Assembly (NCBI GenBank): GCA_012972835.1
Contig: JABDHK010000004.1
Span: 1 to 64,000, forward strand
Length of the DNA: 64,000 nucleotides
Source of the DNA: Chlorobiaceae bacterium
GTDB taxonomy: Bacteria; Bacteroidota; Chlorobiia; Chlorobiales; Chlorobiaceae
Reading direction: 5' to 3'
In this document: positions 1 to 9,109 of the stretch, piece after piece
Layout of the letters: every line of letters begins with the position of its first letter
Position numbering within the stretch: position 1 is the first letter of the stretch
Made by a program: the position numbers and the translations under genes
The notes under the pieces: generated by a model
Seen by the model: the letters and a program-made list of their open reading frames with translations, nothing else
What the model was told of the DNA's origin: nothing
Databases searched by the model: none

Positions 1-375
1 TCACGAACCAGAAAATCATCCCACCGTACACTTTGATAAAGTCCTGCAAAATCTTTGTTGTCGCCATAGGCAGGAAGAATAAACAGGCGATCCTGTTCAG
101 GCGTCTGGCAAGCAAGCTTGACAAGTTTGCCAAAATCAGCATCTTTCGATGGCCGTCCTGACTCCTGCCATGAAATCATCCATTCAAAAAAACCCCTCTT
201 TGACAGTTTTTGCTGGTGTCAGACCCGAGATGTTGTGCAGCCCGGGCGCTTCGATATCGAGATCCCAAAGCAGCGTTTTGCCGCGCCGCGCACTGAGAAT
301 GCCGATATTGGCGGCAAGCAGGCTGCGCCCGACGCCGCCTTTGTAGCTGTAGAAGGTGACGATGAATGGTGTCAT
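1..375 (-). pseudogene. KGGVGR-type ParA/MinD-like ATPase, partial and frameshifted
   Basis: The protein starts at 375 (ATG) and opens with a ParA/MinD-type deviant Walker A, YSYKGGVGRSLLAANIG, in which the usual KT after GVG is replaced by RS. A WDLDIEAPG segment follows, as in switch regions of this superfamily. The frame stops at 184-186, just after a run of seven A on the plus strand (186-192). Reading the tract with six bases continues in frame as GFFEWMISWQESGRPSKDAD and stays open to the window edge, so the gene is full-length in origin but carries a +1 frameshift. It overlaps the upstream winged-helix gene by four bases (ATGA), so the two are translationally coupled. As I recall, a KGGVGR variant ATPase family is annotated in databases and linked to conflict-type loci; that link is memory, not seen here. 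Fold confident; function unknown. Confidence 0.75.
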
Positions 376-1016
376 GCGCTTTTCCTGAAGTCCCTGAGAT
401 AGCTTGCAGCCCGTTCAGGGTAATGATTGTCGGTGGTGCCATTCTTCCGATCCTCCTGCTCAGCAATCTTGCGCCCAATTTCAGTGAGCTGCAACAGATT
501 GTCACGTCCACGCTTTCTTTTGCTTAGCAGTCCATGGCCTTCAAGCGGTCCGATAAGCTGGGTGATACGTCCGGAGGTTAGTTTGACATCAAGACGATTT
601 GCAAGCTCTGACTGACTCATTTCGTGATTCGCAGCGTTGAACAGCAATCGAAGAATTGTGTCAACATGAAGGCGGCTGAGTTGAGTTTCCGGGTTAGCAT
701 GAGCAAGATTGAGTCGCCTCGCTTCGAGCATATCGCTGGCCTCCTGCCATCGGTACCTGAACTCATCAGGGAGTGTCGCCATTGAATTTGCCCGTTTAAG
801 AGCATAATGGATAAGGCGCTGCCGTTCCGATATACCTTCGCGATCGCTTGCGCTCGCAATAGCTCTCGCCGACCAGACTGATATGAGACGATTGGCGACT
901 TTCAGAGCTGTTTCATTCCATGTATCGAGTGAACGGATAGCAGCAAGAAGTTCCGCTGCTGTCGAGCGGTCAACCAGCATTGCCGGATCACTGACGTTCA
1001 GATTTAGGGCGATCAT
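372..1016 (-). CDS. Winged-helix DNA-binding protein of the accessory cassette
   Basis: A 214-residue protein. Residues about 115-190 read as a MarR-like winged helix: a helix-turn-helix around SQSELANRLDVKLTSGRITQ, then a wing region GLLSKRKRGRDNLLQLTEIG. The first 110 residues are helical and match nothing I recognise. It sits between the nitrilase-fold gene (79 bases upstream) and the KGGVGR ATPase (four-base overlap downstream), so it probably belongs to one operon with both. Likely roles are a cassette regulator or a DNA-sensing adaptor; both are inference. The frame is intact, unlike its two neighbours. Confidence 0.65.
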   Translation of the reverse strand: MIALNLNVSDPAMLVDRSTAAELLAAIRSLDTWNETALKVANRLISVWSARAIASASDREGISERQRLIHYALKRANSMATLPDEFRYRWQEASDMLEARRLNLAHANPETQLSRLHVDTILRLLFNAANHEMSQSELANRLDVKLTSGRITQLIGPLEGHGLLSKRKRGRDNLLQLTEIGRKIAEQEDRKNGTTDNHYPERAASYLRDFRKSA

Positions 1017-1094
1017 AATACTAAACTGTCCTAAGGTTTTAGATTCAAAAATAATTTGAAATTATTTAATGGATAAAAAATTCTTCCAAGAGAG

Positions 1095-2389
1095 CTATTT
1101 TATGCGTCTGAGGTAATTATCTTTTCGAGCCACGGTTACAAAGGCTATATCAGTTGTACAATCCTCACATTTTTCGTGATGAACAAAACCCGGCTCATAT
1201 CCTTTGATGCCTGGCATCTCCTGATTGGCAACGGCTACAACGGTTCCGCCTGTATCATGCAATGGTTTTGCTGCGGCTTTCTGCGGACCAAGCTTTTCAC
1301 TCATGCTCGGAACCAGCAACCAGTCGGGGGATAGTAAAGACAAAGCAGCGGCAGGTTTTCCATCGAACAGATCCTTGCAGATAGCCATTGCCATTAATCC
1401 GAGAGGTGTCAGTAAACAGGTCAATGGTGTAGTGGGGCACACTCTATATCTTCCTTGCCCTTCTCGAAAGTGACAGATCTGCGTTTGTCACAACCGAAAA
1501 GGAGAGTCCCATCCAACCCAAGAATAGCCTCTGCATGGTTTCGCCACCCAGTATCAACCTGTTCGTGGAAACTACCAAGCACAATGACAGTGACTGAAAG
1601 TGCTTGATTTTCACCATCCTTTTCATTCAATAGATCAAGACTATTGGCAATTTGCCTGCGAATAAACGGGGTTATCGTAAGCTCAGGCATCACAAGAATG
1701 TGTGTTCCTTCGCTTATTGCTGCACTGATGCATTCGAGTGCTTTTTCGAAGCGAATTGCCTCATCGCTGAGGTCATTGCAAACAAATAAGTGAGGAGCAT
1801 TGTAGGTCATTGTCGGATAAATACCGTCAGCAAAATGGATGATGGCGATCTTGACAGTATCGCCAATCAACTGCTGAATCGCCCAATCCTTATAGCCCTG
1901 CGGAATTTCAGCTATAGCTACAGACATACTTGCCGGCACATCCTGAAGATTGTTGAGTGTAATGACGCGATTGTGCCTTAGCCAAAATGCTGTATTTCCA
2001 TATTGTTCGCGTCGTTTACCGCCACCGGATCCTGGATATATCGGAAGTACCCTTGAATCCCCATCGCCATCATCAATATTGTCATGTGGCTTAACACTGT
2101 CTGGAGCAAATACGCGATTGCAGTGTTCATCAAGCGCCTGGAACCAAAGCAGAGGATCTCTCTCGATTTCATCTGATGAAATGGTAAATTTATCATTACC
2201 GAAGCACTCCATAGCCTTTTTGATGGTATCAGCTTTTTCCTCATCGCTATGAAAATGATTTAAATGCAAATTTTCCCAATCATCAAGCACCAGTCGTTCG
2301 TCCTGGGTTAACCATTGAGCGATACGACAGAGACGGGCAAGAGCTTCTCTGTAATATTCGTTATTAATGAAGTTAGCTACCTTGTCCAT
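1095..2389 (-). pseudogene. Nitrilase-fold (carbon-nitrogen hydrolase) protein with frameshift
   Basis: Two overlapping frames together give a carbon-nitrogen hydrolase domain after a novel N-terminal region of about 170 residues. The nitrilase E-K-C triad can be placed: Glu in HILVMPELT, Lys in FGCDKRRSVTF and Cys in MAMAICKDLFDG. The first frame (start ATG 2389; a TTG lies at 2395) ends at 1421. The Cys-containing part lies in another frame running to 1095. The break is at a GGGG run on the plus strand (about 1434-1442), where one missing base would restore the frame as ECAP-TTPLTCLL. Without repair the product lacks its catalytic Cys. It is the first gene of a minus-strand cassette with a winged-helix protein and a KGGVGR ATPase. 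The N-terminal region is unlike ordinary amidases. A role in a conflict or signalling system is inferred from company only. Confidence 0.7.
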
Positions 2390-2619
2390 GCACAAAGGTT
2401 ACCTGTTATTCTGAGAGACTCGCAATATTCGTGATTTTCGAGTTTATTATTACGTAATCATGCCGAACCTGTAGTTTACAAAGTTCTTTCTGATCTGCCA
2501 ATTGTCATTCTTTCGGCAAAGGAGTTTCAGCACTGAATTGTGGTTTATATATTGATTCAGTATCGTTCTGGACGACAACCGTAATCGAGCCAGGCAATCC
2601 AGATAACCATAGACATGCC

Positions 2620-3444
2620 ATGCCATCATCAATACAGGGAGTCCCCTTTCATATCCACAGCACAGGGGATAGTTCACTGCCCCGCATCATCTTTCTGCAT
2701 GGGTTTCTTGGTTCCGGAGGCGATTGGCTCCCGGTGGCAAGGAAGCTTTGCGATGACCACTGCTGTGTGATGGTTGATCTTCCAGGACACGGGCAGGCAG
2801 GCTTCCAGCAGACAGCGCCGGAAAATGGTTTTTTTGAGCAAACAGTCGATGCGCTTGCTGAACTGCTGCAGCAGTCGGCTTCCTCTCCAGTCTATCTTGT
2901 GGGCTATTCGATGGGTGGCAGAATTGCGCTCTCCCTGCTGCTTCGTCATCCAGCACTCTTTTCAAAGGCCGTTCTCGTTTCAGCTTCGCCGGGGCTCAGG
3001 ACAGAAAAAGAACAGCTTGACCGGATTGAGCATGATGAAAAAGTTGCCAGGAAAATTGAAAGAAACTTTGAGGGATTCATCAAGGCATGGTATGAGCAGC
3101 CGCTTTTTTCAACGCTGAAAGATCATCCTGTATTTAAAGCGGTTGAGAGCAAAAGGAAAATCAACGACCCCCGAAACCTTGCCCTTGCTCTTAGAGTGCT
3201 TGGAACAGGACGACAACCTTCACAATGGGAGGCAATGCAGCACAACAAAGTGCCAGTTCAGTTTTTTGCAGGGGAAAAAGATGAGCGCTACGTTGAGATT
3301 AACCGCCAAATGGTTAAGTTATGCCCTGGCTCTAATCTTGAAATATTTCCGCATTGTGGTCATACCCTGCAACTTGAAAACAAGGATTTGTTTCTGGATC
3401 GTTTGAGATTTTTTTTCAACCAGCAAGAAGAAAAGCACTTATGA
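2620..3444 (+). CDS. menH: 2-succinyl-6-hydroxy-2,4-cyclohexadiene-1-carboxylate synthase
   Basis: An alpha/beta hydrolase of 274 residues, acting in menaquinone synthesis to remove pyruvate from SEPHCHC. The oxyanion-side motif [11 protein letters not shown] is near residue 26, the nucleophile Ser97 sits in VGYSMGG, an Asp follows in FAGEKDERY and the His is in CGHTLQLE. The gene is the first of menH-menB-menC and overlaps menB by four bases (ATGA). No good ribosome binding site precedes the ATG at 2620. In many bacteria menD lies directly upstream; here the upstream neighbour is the divergent accessory cassette. The identity is strengthened by the menB/menC context, since the fold alone is common. 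Confidence 0.88.
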   Translation: MPSSIQGVPFHIHSTGDSSLPRIIFLHGFLGSGGDWLPVARKLCDDHCCVMVDLPGHGQAGFQQTAPENGFFEQTVDALAELLQQSASSPVYLVGYSMGGRIALSLLLRHPALFSKAVLVSASPGLRTEKEQLDRIEHDEKVARKIERNFEGFIKAWYEQPLFSTLKDHPVFKAVESKRKINDPRNLALALRVLGTGRQPSQWEAMQHNKVPVQFFAGEKDERYVEINRQMVKLCPGSNLEIFPHCGHTLQLENKDLFLDRLRFFFNQQEEKHL

Positions 3445-4262
3445 GCGTTGTAAACTGGATACAAACAGGTGATTTTACCGACATCCTCTACCATAAAGCT
3501 GAAGGCATTGCAAAAATCACCATCAACCGCCCGGAAGTACGAAACGCATTTCGTCCCCAGAGTGTTGAGGAGATGATTGCCGCCCTTTCTGATGCAAGGA
3601 ATGACAGTTCGATTGGAGTGGTCATTCTGACCGGTACCGGAGAGAAGGCATTCTGCTCGGGAGGCGACCAGAAAATACGCGGTCACGCCGGCTATGCCGA
3701 CGCAAAAGGGGTCAACCGACTTAACGTCCTTGACTTCCAGCGCGATATCCGTACCTGCCCTAAGCCGGTCATTGCCATGGTTGCAGGCTATGCAATCGGT
3801 GGCGGCCATGTGCTGCACATGCTTTGCGATCTTACCATTGCAGCCGACAATGCTGTTTTCGGCCAGACCGGCCCCAAAGTTGGTTCATTTGACGGTGGAT
3901 GGGGCGCAAGCTATATGGCACGGCTTGTAGGCCAGAAAAAAGCACGCGAAATATGGTTCCTCTGCCGCCAGTACAATGCCGATGAAGCGCTTGCCATGGG
4001 ACTGGTGAACACGGTTGTGCCGCTTGAGCAACTTGAAAAGGAGACCGTCCAGTGGTGCCGTGAAATTCTTGCCAACTCCCCGCTCGCCATCAGGTGCCTG
4101 AAATCAGCACTCAATGCGGATTGTGACGGACAGGCTGGGCTGCAGGAACTTGCCGGAAATGCCACTATGCTCTATTATATGAGTGAAGAGGGACAAGAGG
4201 GCAGGAACGCATTTGTCGAAAAACGGAAACCGGATTTCAGTAAATTTCCAAAAAGACCTTGA
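3441..4262 (+). CDS. menB: 1,4-dihydroxy-2-naphthoyl-CoA synthase
   Basis: A crotonase-fold enzyme of 273 residues that cyclises o-succinylbenzoyl-CoA to DHNA-CoA in menaquinone synthesis. Visible signatures are the crotonase oxyanion segments [14 protein letters not shown] and [20 protein letters not shown], and the MenB-typical [21 protein letters not shown]. The Gly in the QTG stretch is the position that, in my recollection, marks the bicarbonate-dependent type. Length and motifs match the family. It overlaps menH by four bases, and its TGA overlaps the TTG start of menC, so all three are translationally coupled. Confidence 0.95.
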   Translation: MSVVNWIQTGDFTDILYHKAEGIAKITINRPEVRNAFRPQSVEEMIAALSDARNDSSIGVVILTGTGEKAFCSGGDQKIRGHAGYADAKGVNRLNVLDFQRDIRTCPKPVIAMVAGYAIGGGHVLHMLCDLTIAADNAVFGQTGPKVGSFDGGWGASYMARLVGQKKAREIWFLCRQYNADEALAMGLVNTVVPLEQLEKETVQWCREILANSPLAIRCLKSALNADCDGQAGLQELAGNATMLYYMSEEGQEGRNAFVEKRKPDFSKFPKRP

Positions 4263-5335
4263 AACCGGATCACATACTTCTCTATCGATATGCCATTCCT
4301 TTTACAGAACCAATACTTGTAAAAGGACGCCGGCTTATGCAAAGGGAGGGCATTATCCTTGCTTTGAAAACCACGGAAGGGAGTCACACCGCTTATGGTG
4401 AAATTGCTCCGCTTCCGGGTCTGCACAAGGAAACCCTCGAATCTGCCGAAGAGCAGCTTGTGGAGGTACTTTCCATACAGGGATTTGTCGATCACAGCAT
4501 TTTACATGACAAACTCTTCCCTTCGGTGCGCACAGGGCTGGAGATGGCAATAATCAACCTTGAAGCAGTTACATCGGGAGAGAGTCCAACCTTTTCTTTT
4601 GACCTGGAACATGCAGCACAATATGTGCCGGTCAATGCACTGCTCTTCGGCGAGACTCAGCAGGTCATACAACGTGGAAAGGAGTATTTCAATCTCGGAT
4701 ACCGTACTTTCAAGCTTAAAGTCTCATACGGTGACATTGACACGGCCACCAGAAGCATTGAAGCGCTTCACCGCATCTTTGGAAGCACTATTGAACTGCG
4801 GCTTGATGCCAATCAGTCGTTTTCGCTTGATGAAGCACTTGACTTTGCCGGAAACATCCCCAAGGGAATCATTGCCTATATTGAAGAACCACTCAAAAGT
4901 GCGGAACATATTGGTGAGTTTCACGCCAAAACAGCTATCCGCTCTGCCCTCGACGAAACCCTCTGGCAAAAGCCGGAACTGCTTGAACAAATTTCCCCTG
5001 AAGCGCTTTCAGCACTGATTCTGAAACCAAACCGGCTGGGCGGAATATTCGTAGCGCTGAAATTGGCCCGGTATGCAAATAAAAACAAGCTGCTTGCAGT
5101 GTTCAGCTCAGCTTTCGAGAGCGGAATAAGTCTCAGCTTTTATACATGGCTGGCAGCATCAACGACTTCCGAACCTGCAGCTTGCGGGCTGGACACCTAC
5201 CGTTACCTGAAGCATGACCTCCTGGAAACCCCTTTCGGGGCCGAAAACGGAGTGCTTGATGCATATAAACTCTTCAGAGAGGGACGTATCGTCAATCAGA
5301 GAGAGCTCAAGATGACCTCTCTCTGGACAATATAA
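4259..5335 (+). CDS. menC: o-Succinylbenzoate synthase
   Basis: An enolase-superfamily enzyme (muconate lactonising subgroup) of 358 residues that dehydrates SHCHC to o-succinylbenzoate. The catalytic set is visible in order: the KxK lysine pair in FKLKVSYG (about 151-154), metal ligands in [15 protein letters not shown] and ALDETL, and the distal Lys in [10 protein letters not shown]. The start is a TTG at 4259 that overlaps the menB stop codon. It is the last gene of the menH-B-C run; the next gene is convergent and begins 10 bases away. Confidence 0.93.
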   Translation: MKPDHILLYRYAIPFTEPILVKGRRLMQREGIILALKTTEGSHTAYGEIAPLPGLHKETLESAEEQLVEVLSIQGFVDHSILHDKLFPSVRTGLEMAIINLEAVTSGESPTFSFDLEHAAQYVPVNALLFGETQQVIQRGKEYFNLGYRTFKLKVSYGDIDTATRSIEALHRIFGSTIELRLDANQSFSLDEALDFAGNIPKGIIAYIEEPLKSAEHIGEFHAKTAIRSALDETLWQKPELLEQISPEALSALILKPNRLGGIFVALKLARYANKNKLLAVFSSAFESGISLSFYTWLAASTTSEPAACGLDTYRYLKHDLLETPFGAENGVLDAYKLFREGRIVNQRELKMTSLWTI

Positions 5336-5344
5336 GCTTGTCAT

Positions 5345-5893
5345 TCACTCCCCCCTGGAAGCTTTTCGCTTGAGTCTGAGAACAGCAAATGCTCCTCCAA
5401 GACCAGTTATCGGAGCATAAAAAGCACCGGAAAAAAGCATGTTCATCAGAATATCAACAAAACTTAACTTGACCGGTGCAAGAGCCTGTTTCTCAGCCGC
5501 AACAAGCGCCTGCACCTGCTGCTGGATCTCAGGCCTTCCTTTTGACATCTCAAGCGCCCAGTCAATCACGAGAGCAAGACTCTCCGTCCCCGGCCTGTAG
5601 TTGAAGAGTTCCATAAGAACATAGGTAACACCCTCAGAGACCACGCCTCCAACCAACCCGGCAAGACAGCCGAGAGCAAACGCCTGATTGTAGGTCAACC
5701 GCACCTGAAAACGCATAATGGTATGGTGAAGCGCCACTGTTCCTGCAAGAAATATTCCGGCAAAGAGAAAAACATTAAACAGTGTCAGGTAGGGGACGGT
5801 AGTCGACAAAAGAATGATGGCACTACCCAGCACAACAGTGTAAAGCTTTCCTTTAAATGGCAGAGGGGATTGATTCACTTTTTCAATAGCCAT
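5345..5893 (-). CDS. DUF4199-like membrane protein
   Basis: A 182-residue protein with two N-terminal hydrophobic helices (about 22-40 and 44-58), a third around 70-90 (AFALGCLAGLVGGVVSEGVTY), a soluble helical segment, and a last hydrophobic helix around 148-172 followed by a basic tail. The arrangement fits DUF4199 proteins of the Bacteroidetes/Chlorobi group. Function is unknown. It lies seven bases after dapB on the same strand and may be co-transcribed with it. Confidence 0.6.
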   Translation of the reverse strand: MAIEKVNQSPLPFKGKLYTVVLGSAIILLSTTVPYLTLFNVFLFAGIFLAGTVALHHTIMRFQVRLTYNQAFALGCLAGLVGGVVSEGVTYVLMELFNYRPGTESLALVIDWALEMSKGRPEIQQQVQALVAAEKQALAPVKLSFVDILMNMLFSGAFYAPITGLGGAFAVLRLKRKASRGE

Positions 5894-5899
5894 ATATCT

Positions 5900-6646
5900 T
5901 CAGGCGAGCCGTTCATTTAAAAAATCATCCATCGTATAAAATCCCGGGTTTGTTGCATGACGCTGGGCGAGCCAAATTGCAGCTTCAACGGCACCGGATG
6001 CAAAACCGGAACGATTTTTAGCAGTATGGGAGATAACAATCTCATCAGCATCCGAATCAATAAAGGCTGTGTGCTTTCCAAAGACAGAGCCAAGCCTCAA
6101 CGATGCAACCTGCAGCTCTTCCGCCGCAAGCTTCCTCTCATCCGACAGCTCGCGAACAACAGTTTTTTTCCGGCTGTTTGCCGACAGAATCATATCTGCC
6201 GCTCTGAGCGCTGTGCCGCTTGGAAAATCGGCCTTGCCGGTATGATGCTGTTCGGCAAAGGCTATATCAAACTGGGTAAACGGAGCAATAAGCCGCGCCG
6301 CCTCGCGCACAGTGCGGAGAAATATGTTGACGCCAAACGAGAAATTTGCAGAATAGAGAAGTGAAGCACCGGCCTCCGTGACCTTCTCTTTGACATCACC
6401 CATGACATCATCCCACCCTGTTGTACCAACAATAACGGGCACACGGGACAAAAGCATGGCAGGAAGATTGTTGAGAAATGCCTCCCTGACCGTAAAATCA
6501 ATAATGGCATCACTGCCTTTAAACACCTCAGGAACAACGGGGGTATCAACATCAAGAAGGGCAGAAATTTCATGGCAGCCTGACTGACCGATCACCAAAG
6601 CGACCTGTTGGCCCATCCTGCCATTTCCTACAAGAGTAAACCTCAT
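5900..6646 (-). CDS. dapB: 4-Hydroxy-tetrahydrodipicolinate reductase
   Basis: A 248-residue reductase of the diaminopimelate/lysine pathway. The N-terminal nucleotide loop is VGNGRMGQQ. The DapB signature [20 protein letters not shown] carries the His/Lys catalytic pair and the substrate-binding PSGTA. ATG at 6646. Located between parB (downstream of its end) and the membrane protein at 5345, all on the minus strand. Confidence 0.95.
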   Translation of the reverse strand: MRFTLVGNGRMGQQVALVIGQSGCHEISALLDVDTPVVPEVFKGSDAIIDFTVREAFLNNLPAMLLSRVPVIVGTTGWDDVMGDVKEKVTEAGASLLYSANFSFGVNIFLRTVREAARLIAPFTQFDIAFAEQHHTGKADFPSGTALRAADMILSANSRKKTVVRELSDERKLAAEELQVASLRLGSVFGKHTAFIDSDADEIVISHTAKNRSGFASGAVEAAIWLAQRHATNPGFYTMDDFLNERLA

Positions 6647-6705
6647 AATTATTGTTTATAACTTAACATTTGCAGTGAAAAAGATGCCGTTTCAACCGGG
6701 CCTGT

Positions 6706-7599
6706 TCACTCATAACTCATAATATCAAGAAGCCTGTCGAGATCGTCATTTGAAAAATACTGGATATGAATTTCACCCTTGCCTCCTTTTTTTTCAACAA
6801 TACGAACTTTTGTGGCAAGTTTATCCCGAAGTTGTGACTCAAGCTGTGTAAGATGGGAAGTGCGCTCTGTGGTGTCCAGTGGCAGGGGTTTTGACTGATC
6901 CTTGAACATACGGTTTACCAAAGCTTCGGTCTGACGAACTGAAAGCTGACGACTGAGTATTTGCTTCCACACCTTCAACTGCTGCTGCTCACCGGGAAGG
7001 TTGATCAATGCCCTTGCATGACCTGATGAAATCTCCCTGTTCCTGATGCTGTCCTGAATCTGTAACGGTAACTTGAGAAGTCTGAGAAAATTGCTGACAG
7101 TTGAACGATTCTTGCCAACTTTCTTCGCTATCTCCTCCTGGGAGAGACTGCATTTTGTTGTCAAACTTTTAAGCGCAAGTGCAACCTCAATGGCATTGAG
7201 GTCCTCGCGCTGAATATTTTCGATAAGAGCAAGCTCAAGTTTACTTGAATCATCATGAGCCTCGATAACATAGGCAGGAATAAACTTGAACCCGGCCTGC
7301 ATCACCGCCCTGAGCCGACGTTCTCCACTGATGAGCTGATAGCCATCCCCATCCCTGCAAACCGTTACCGGTTGTATAACGCCATTTTCAATGATGGAGT
7401 TTTTCAGCTCTTCAAGAGCAGTTTCATCAAATTCCTTGCGAGGCTGAAATGGATTTGCACGTATTTTTTCAATTGGCAGACTGCCAATACTCCCTTCCTG
7501 GGCCAGTTCCCGTTCCTCATCCTTTGAGCCAGAACCCGAATCAAATCCTTCATCCGGAATAAGTGCTTTCAAACCTCTTCCCAGTGCATTTTTTGACAT
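6706..7599 (-). CDS. parB: Chromosome partitioning protein ParB
   Basis: A 297-residue ParB/Spo0J. The N-terminus SKNALGRGLKALIPDE is the ParA-interacting tail. GERRLRAV is the CTP-binding/arginine patch, ENIQREDLNAIE is the second ParB box, and the helix-turn-helix is around SQEEIAKKVGKNRSTVSNFL. The C-terminal dimerisation region is present. It starts at ATG 7599 after a G-rich ribosome binding site and follows parA by 25 bases. I did not find a parS-like site in the window. Confidence 0.95.
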   Translation of the reverse strand: MSKNALGRGLKALIPDEGFDSGSGSKDEERELAQEGSIGSLPIEKIRANPFQPRKEFDETALEELKNSIIENGVIQPVTVCRDGDGYQLISGERRLRAVMQAGFKFIPAYVIEAHDDSSKLELALIENIQREDLNAIEVALALKSLTTKCSLSQEEIAKKVGKNRSTVSNFLRLLKLPLQIQDSIRNREISSGHARALINLPGEQQQLKVWKQILSRQLSVRQTEALVNRMFKDQSKPLPLDTTERTSHLTQLESQLRDKLATKVRIVEKKGGKGEIHIQYFSNDDLDRLLDIMSYE

Positions 7600-7624
7600 A
7601 TCCCCCCGTCAGCTTACCGGTCAG

Positions 7625-8422
7625 CTAAGGCTGCCGGACTTTAAATTTATTAATATTACCGTCCCTTTCGAAAATCTCCTGAGCCAGATCAAGATAGTCT
7701 TTCGATCCAATACTCTGTGCGTCATAGAGCAACGCCGGTTTACCATGGCTCGGTGCTTCTGAAAGCCGCACATTCCTGCGGATATAGGTACTGTAAACCT
7801 TGTCCTTGAAAAACTTTTTGACCTCTTCGGCAACCTGAGAAGCAAGACGAAGTCGAGCATCGAACATGGTCACCAGCACCCCTTCGATTTCCAGTTTCGG
7901 ATTCAGATGCTTGCGAACAATACTGATGGTATTAAGGAGTTTCCCCAGACCCTCAAGAGCATAATATTCGGCCTGAACCGGAATAAGCACCGAATCCGCT
8001 GCTGTGAGTGAATTAAGGGTGATCAGCCCAAGTGAGGGCGGACAATCGATAATAATATAATCGTACTGGGAACGAATCCCCTTGAGCGCTTTCTGCATCA
8101 CATACTCGCGTTCTTTCATATTCACCAGTTCGACCTCCATTCCAACAAGATTGACATTGGAAGGAAGAACATCAAGATACTCAAGACTTGAAGACTTGAT
8201 AGCATCCTGTATGTTACCCCCTTTTACCATAACCTGGTAAAAAGTATTATCGATTTCATCACCTATTTCAAGCCCGAAGCCAGAGGTGGCATTAGCTTGA
8301 GGATCGATATCGATAAGCAATGTCTTAAACTCAGAAATAGCAATAGAGGCCGCTATATTAACGGCGGTGGTTGTTTTTCCAACCCCCCCCTTCTGGTTTG
8401 CAATCGCAATAACTCTGCCCAT
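7625..8422 (-). CDS. parA: Chromosome partitioning ATPase ParA/Soj
   Basis: A 265-residue Walker-type ParA. The deviant Walker [19 protein letters not shown] is at the N-terminus, [16 protein letters not shown] is switch I, and [13 protein letters not shown] is Walker B. It works with ParB, whose gene follows, in origin segregation. Its KGGVGKTT loop contrasts with the KGGVGRS loop of the accessory ATPase at the left edge, so the two are distinct families. Confidence 0.95.
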   Translation of the reverse strand: MGRVIAIANQKGGVGKTTTAVNIAASIAISEFKTLLIDIDPQANATSGFGLEIGDEIDNTFYQVMVKGGNIQDAIKSSSLEYLDVLPSNVNLVGMEVELVNMKEREYVMQKALKGIRSQYDYIIIDCPPSLGLITLNSLTAADSVLIPVQAEYYALEGLGKLLNTISIVRKHLNPKLEIEGVLVTMFDARLRLASQVAEEVKKFFKDKVYSTYIRRNVRLSEAPSHGKPALLYDAQSIGSKDYLDLAQEIFERDGNINKFKVRQP

Positions 8423-8518
8423 GTACTAACCAGGGAAATTTATAGCAGTTGAAGTTGTGTCTTGACTTGGTACATTATAATACTTACATGAACCATTACA
8501 AATTATTAATCTCGCTTC
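8423..8518. promoter_or_regulatory. Divergent promoter region parA / glycosylase
   Basis: A 96-base AT-rich spacer between the divergent parA and the DNA glycosylase gene. It holds a TATAAT hexamer near 8476 with TTGTGT and TTGACT upstream at non-ideal spacings, and a TATAAA facing parA. Promoters in both directions are expected, but no exact -35/-10 pair can be assigned. Confidence 0.35.
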
Positions 8519-9109
8519 ATGGAAAGGCTGGAACAACAATTTTATGAACTCCCCACACTGGAACTGAGTGAAAAACTGCTCGGTAAAATATTTGTACGTC
8601 TCTTGCCTGGAAATATAGCTCTGAAAGGGAGGATTGTTGAAACAGAAGCCTATTGTGGTCGTGAAGATGAAGCATGCCATGCGTGGCGCGGCAAAACTTC
8701 GCGAAACCGGATAATGTTCCAGGCACCCGGAACCCTTTATGTTTATTTTAGCTATGGATGCCACCACCTCCTTAATATAGTCACTGAAGCTGAAAACACT
8801 CCAGGAGCAGTACTTATAAGAGCTATGGAGCCAGTTGAAGGAGCGTTGTTTATGCAGGAAAGAAGAGGAACCAGTCTTAAAACCAATCTCATGAGCGGCC
8901 CGGGAAAATTGACCAAAGCGCTTGCTATTGATTGCAGCTGCAACGGAAAAAATCTTTTCAGTGAAGAGTTCTTTGTTGAAAATGCCCCGCCATTGCCGAA
9001 CCGCATGATAGGTACAAGCACTCGGGTGGGCATTTCAAAAAGCAGGGAGCTTCCCTGGAGAAAATTCATTCTCAATAATCCTCATGTATCGAAAGTGCGG
9101 GGTGTATGA
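8519..9109 (+). CDS. 3-Methyladenine DNA glycosylase (AAG/MPG family)
   Basis: A 196-residue base-excision repair enzyme of the alkyladenine glycosylase (MPG) fold. Family marks are [19 protein letters not shown] with the catalytic Glu, [20 protein letters not shown] with the intercalating Tyr region, [10 protein letters not shown], and [12 protein letters not shown] near the C-terminus. The length is normal for bacterial members. The stop overlaps the next start by four bases (ATGA), coupling it to the flavoprotein gene. Confidence 0.92.
   Translation: MERLEQQFYELPTLELSEKLLGKIFVRLLPGNIALKGRIVETEAYCGREDEACHAWRGKTSRNRIMFQAPGTLYVYFSYGCHHLLNIVTEAENTPGAVLIRAMEPVEGALFMQERRGTSLKTNLMSGPGKLTKALAIDCSCNGKNLFSEEFFVENAPPLPNRMIGTSTRVGISKSRELPWRKFILNNPHVSKVRGV

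Noticed and set aside
186-192. Programmed frameshifting at the seven-A tract of the ATPase
   Set aside because: No supporting Shine-Dalgarno-like stimulator or downstream stem was seen, and the neighbouring gene carries a second indel at a different kind of site.
2491-2619. Remnant of menD upstream of menH
   Set aside because: The frame upstream of menH is open, but it shows no MenD motif and contains stops in the other frames.
2450-2677. 75-residue minus-strand frame before menH
   Set aside because: It overlaps the menH start, has no ribosome binding site or recognisable domain, and its composition looks like an antisense reading.
6706-8518. parS site or replication origin near parAB
   Set aside because: No TGTTTCACGTGAAACA-like palindrome and no cluster of DnaA boxes could be found by eye.
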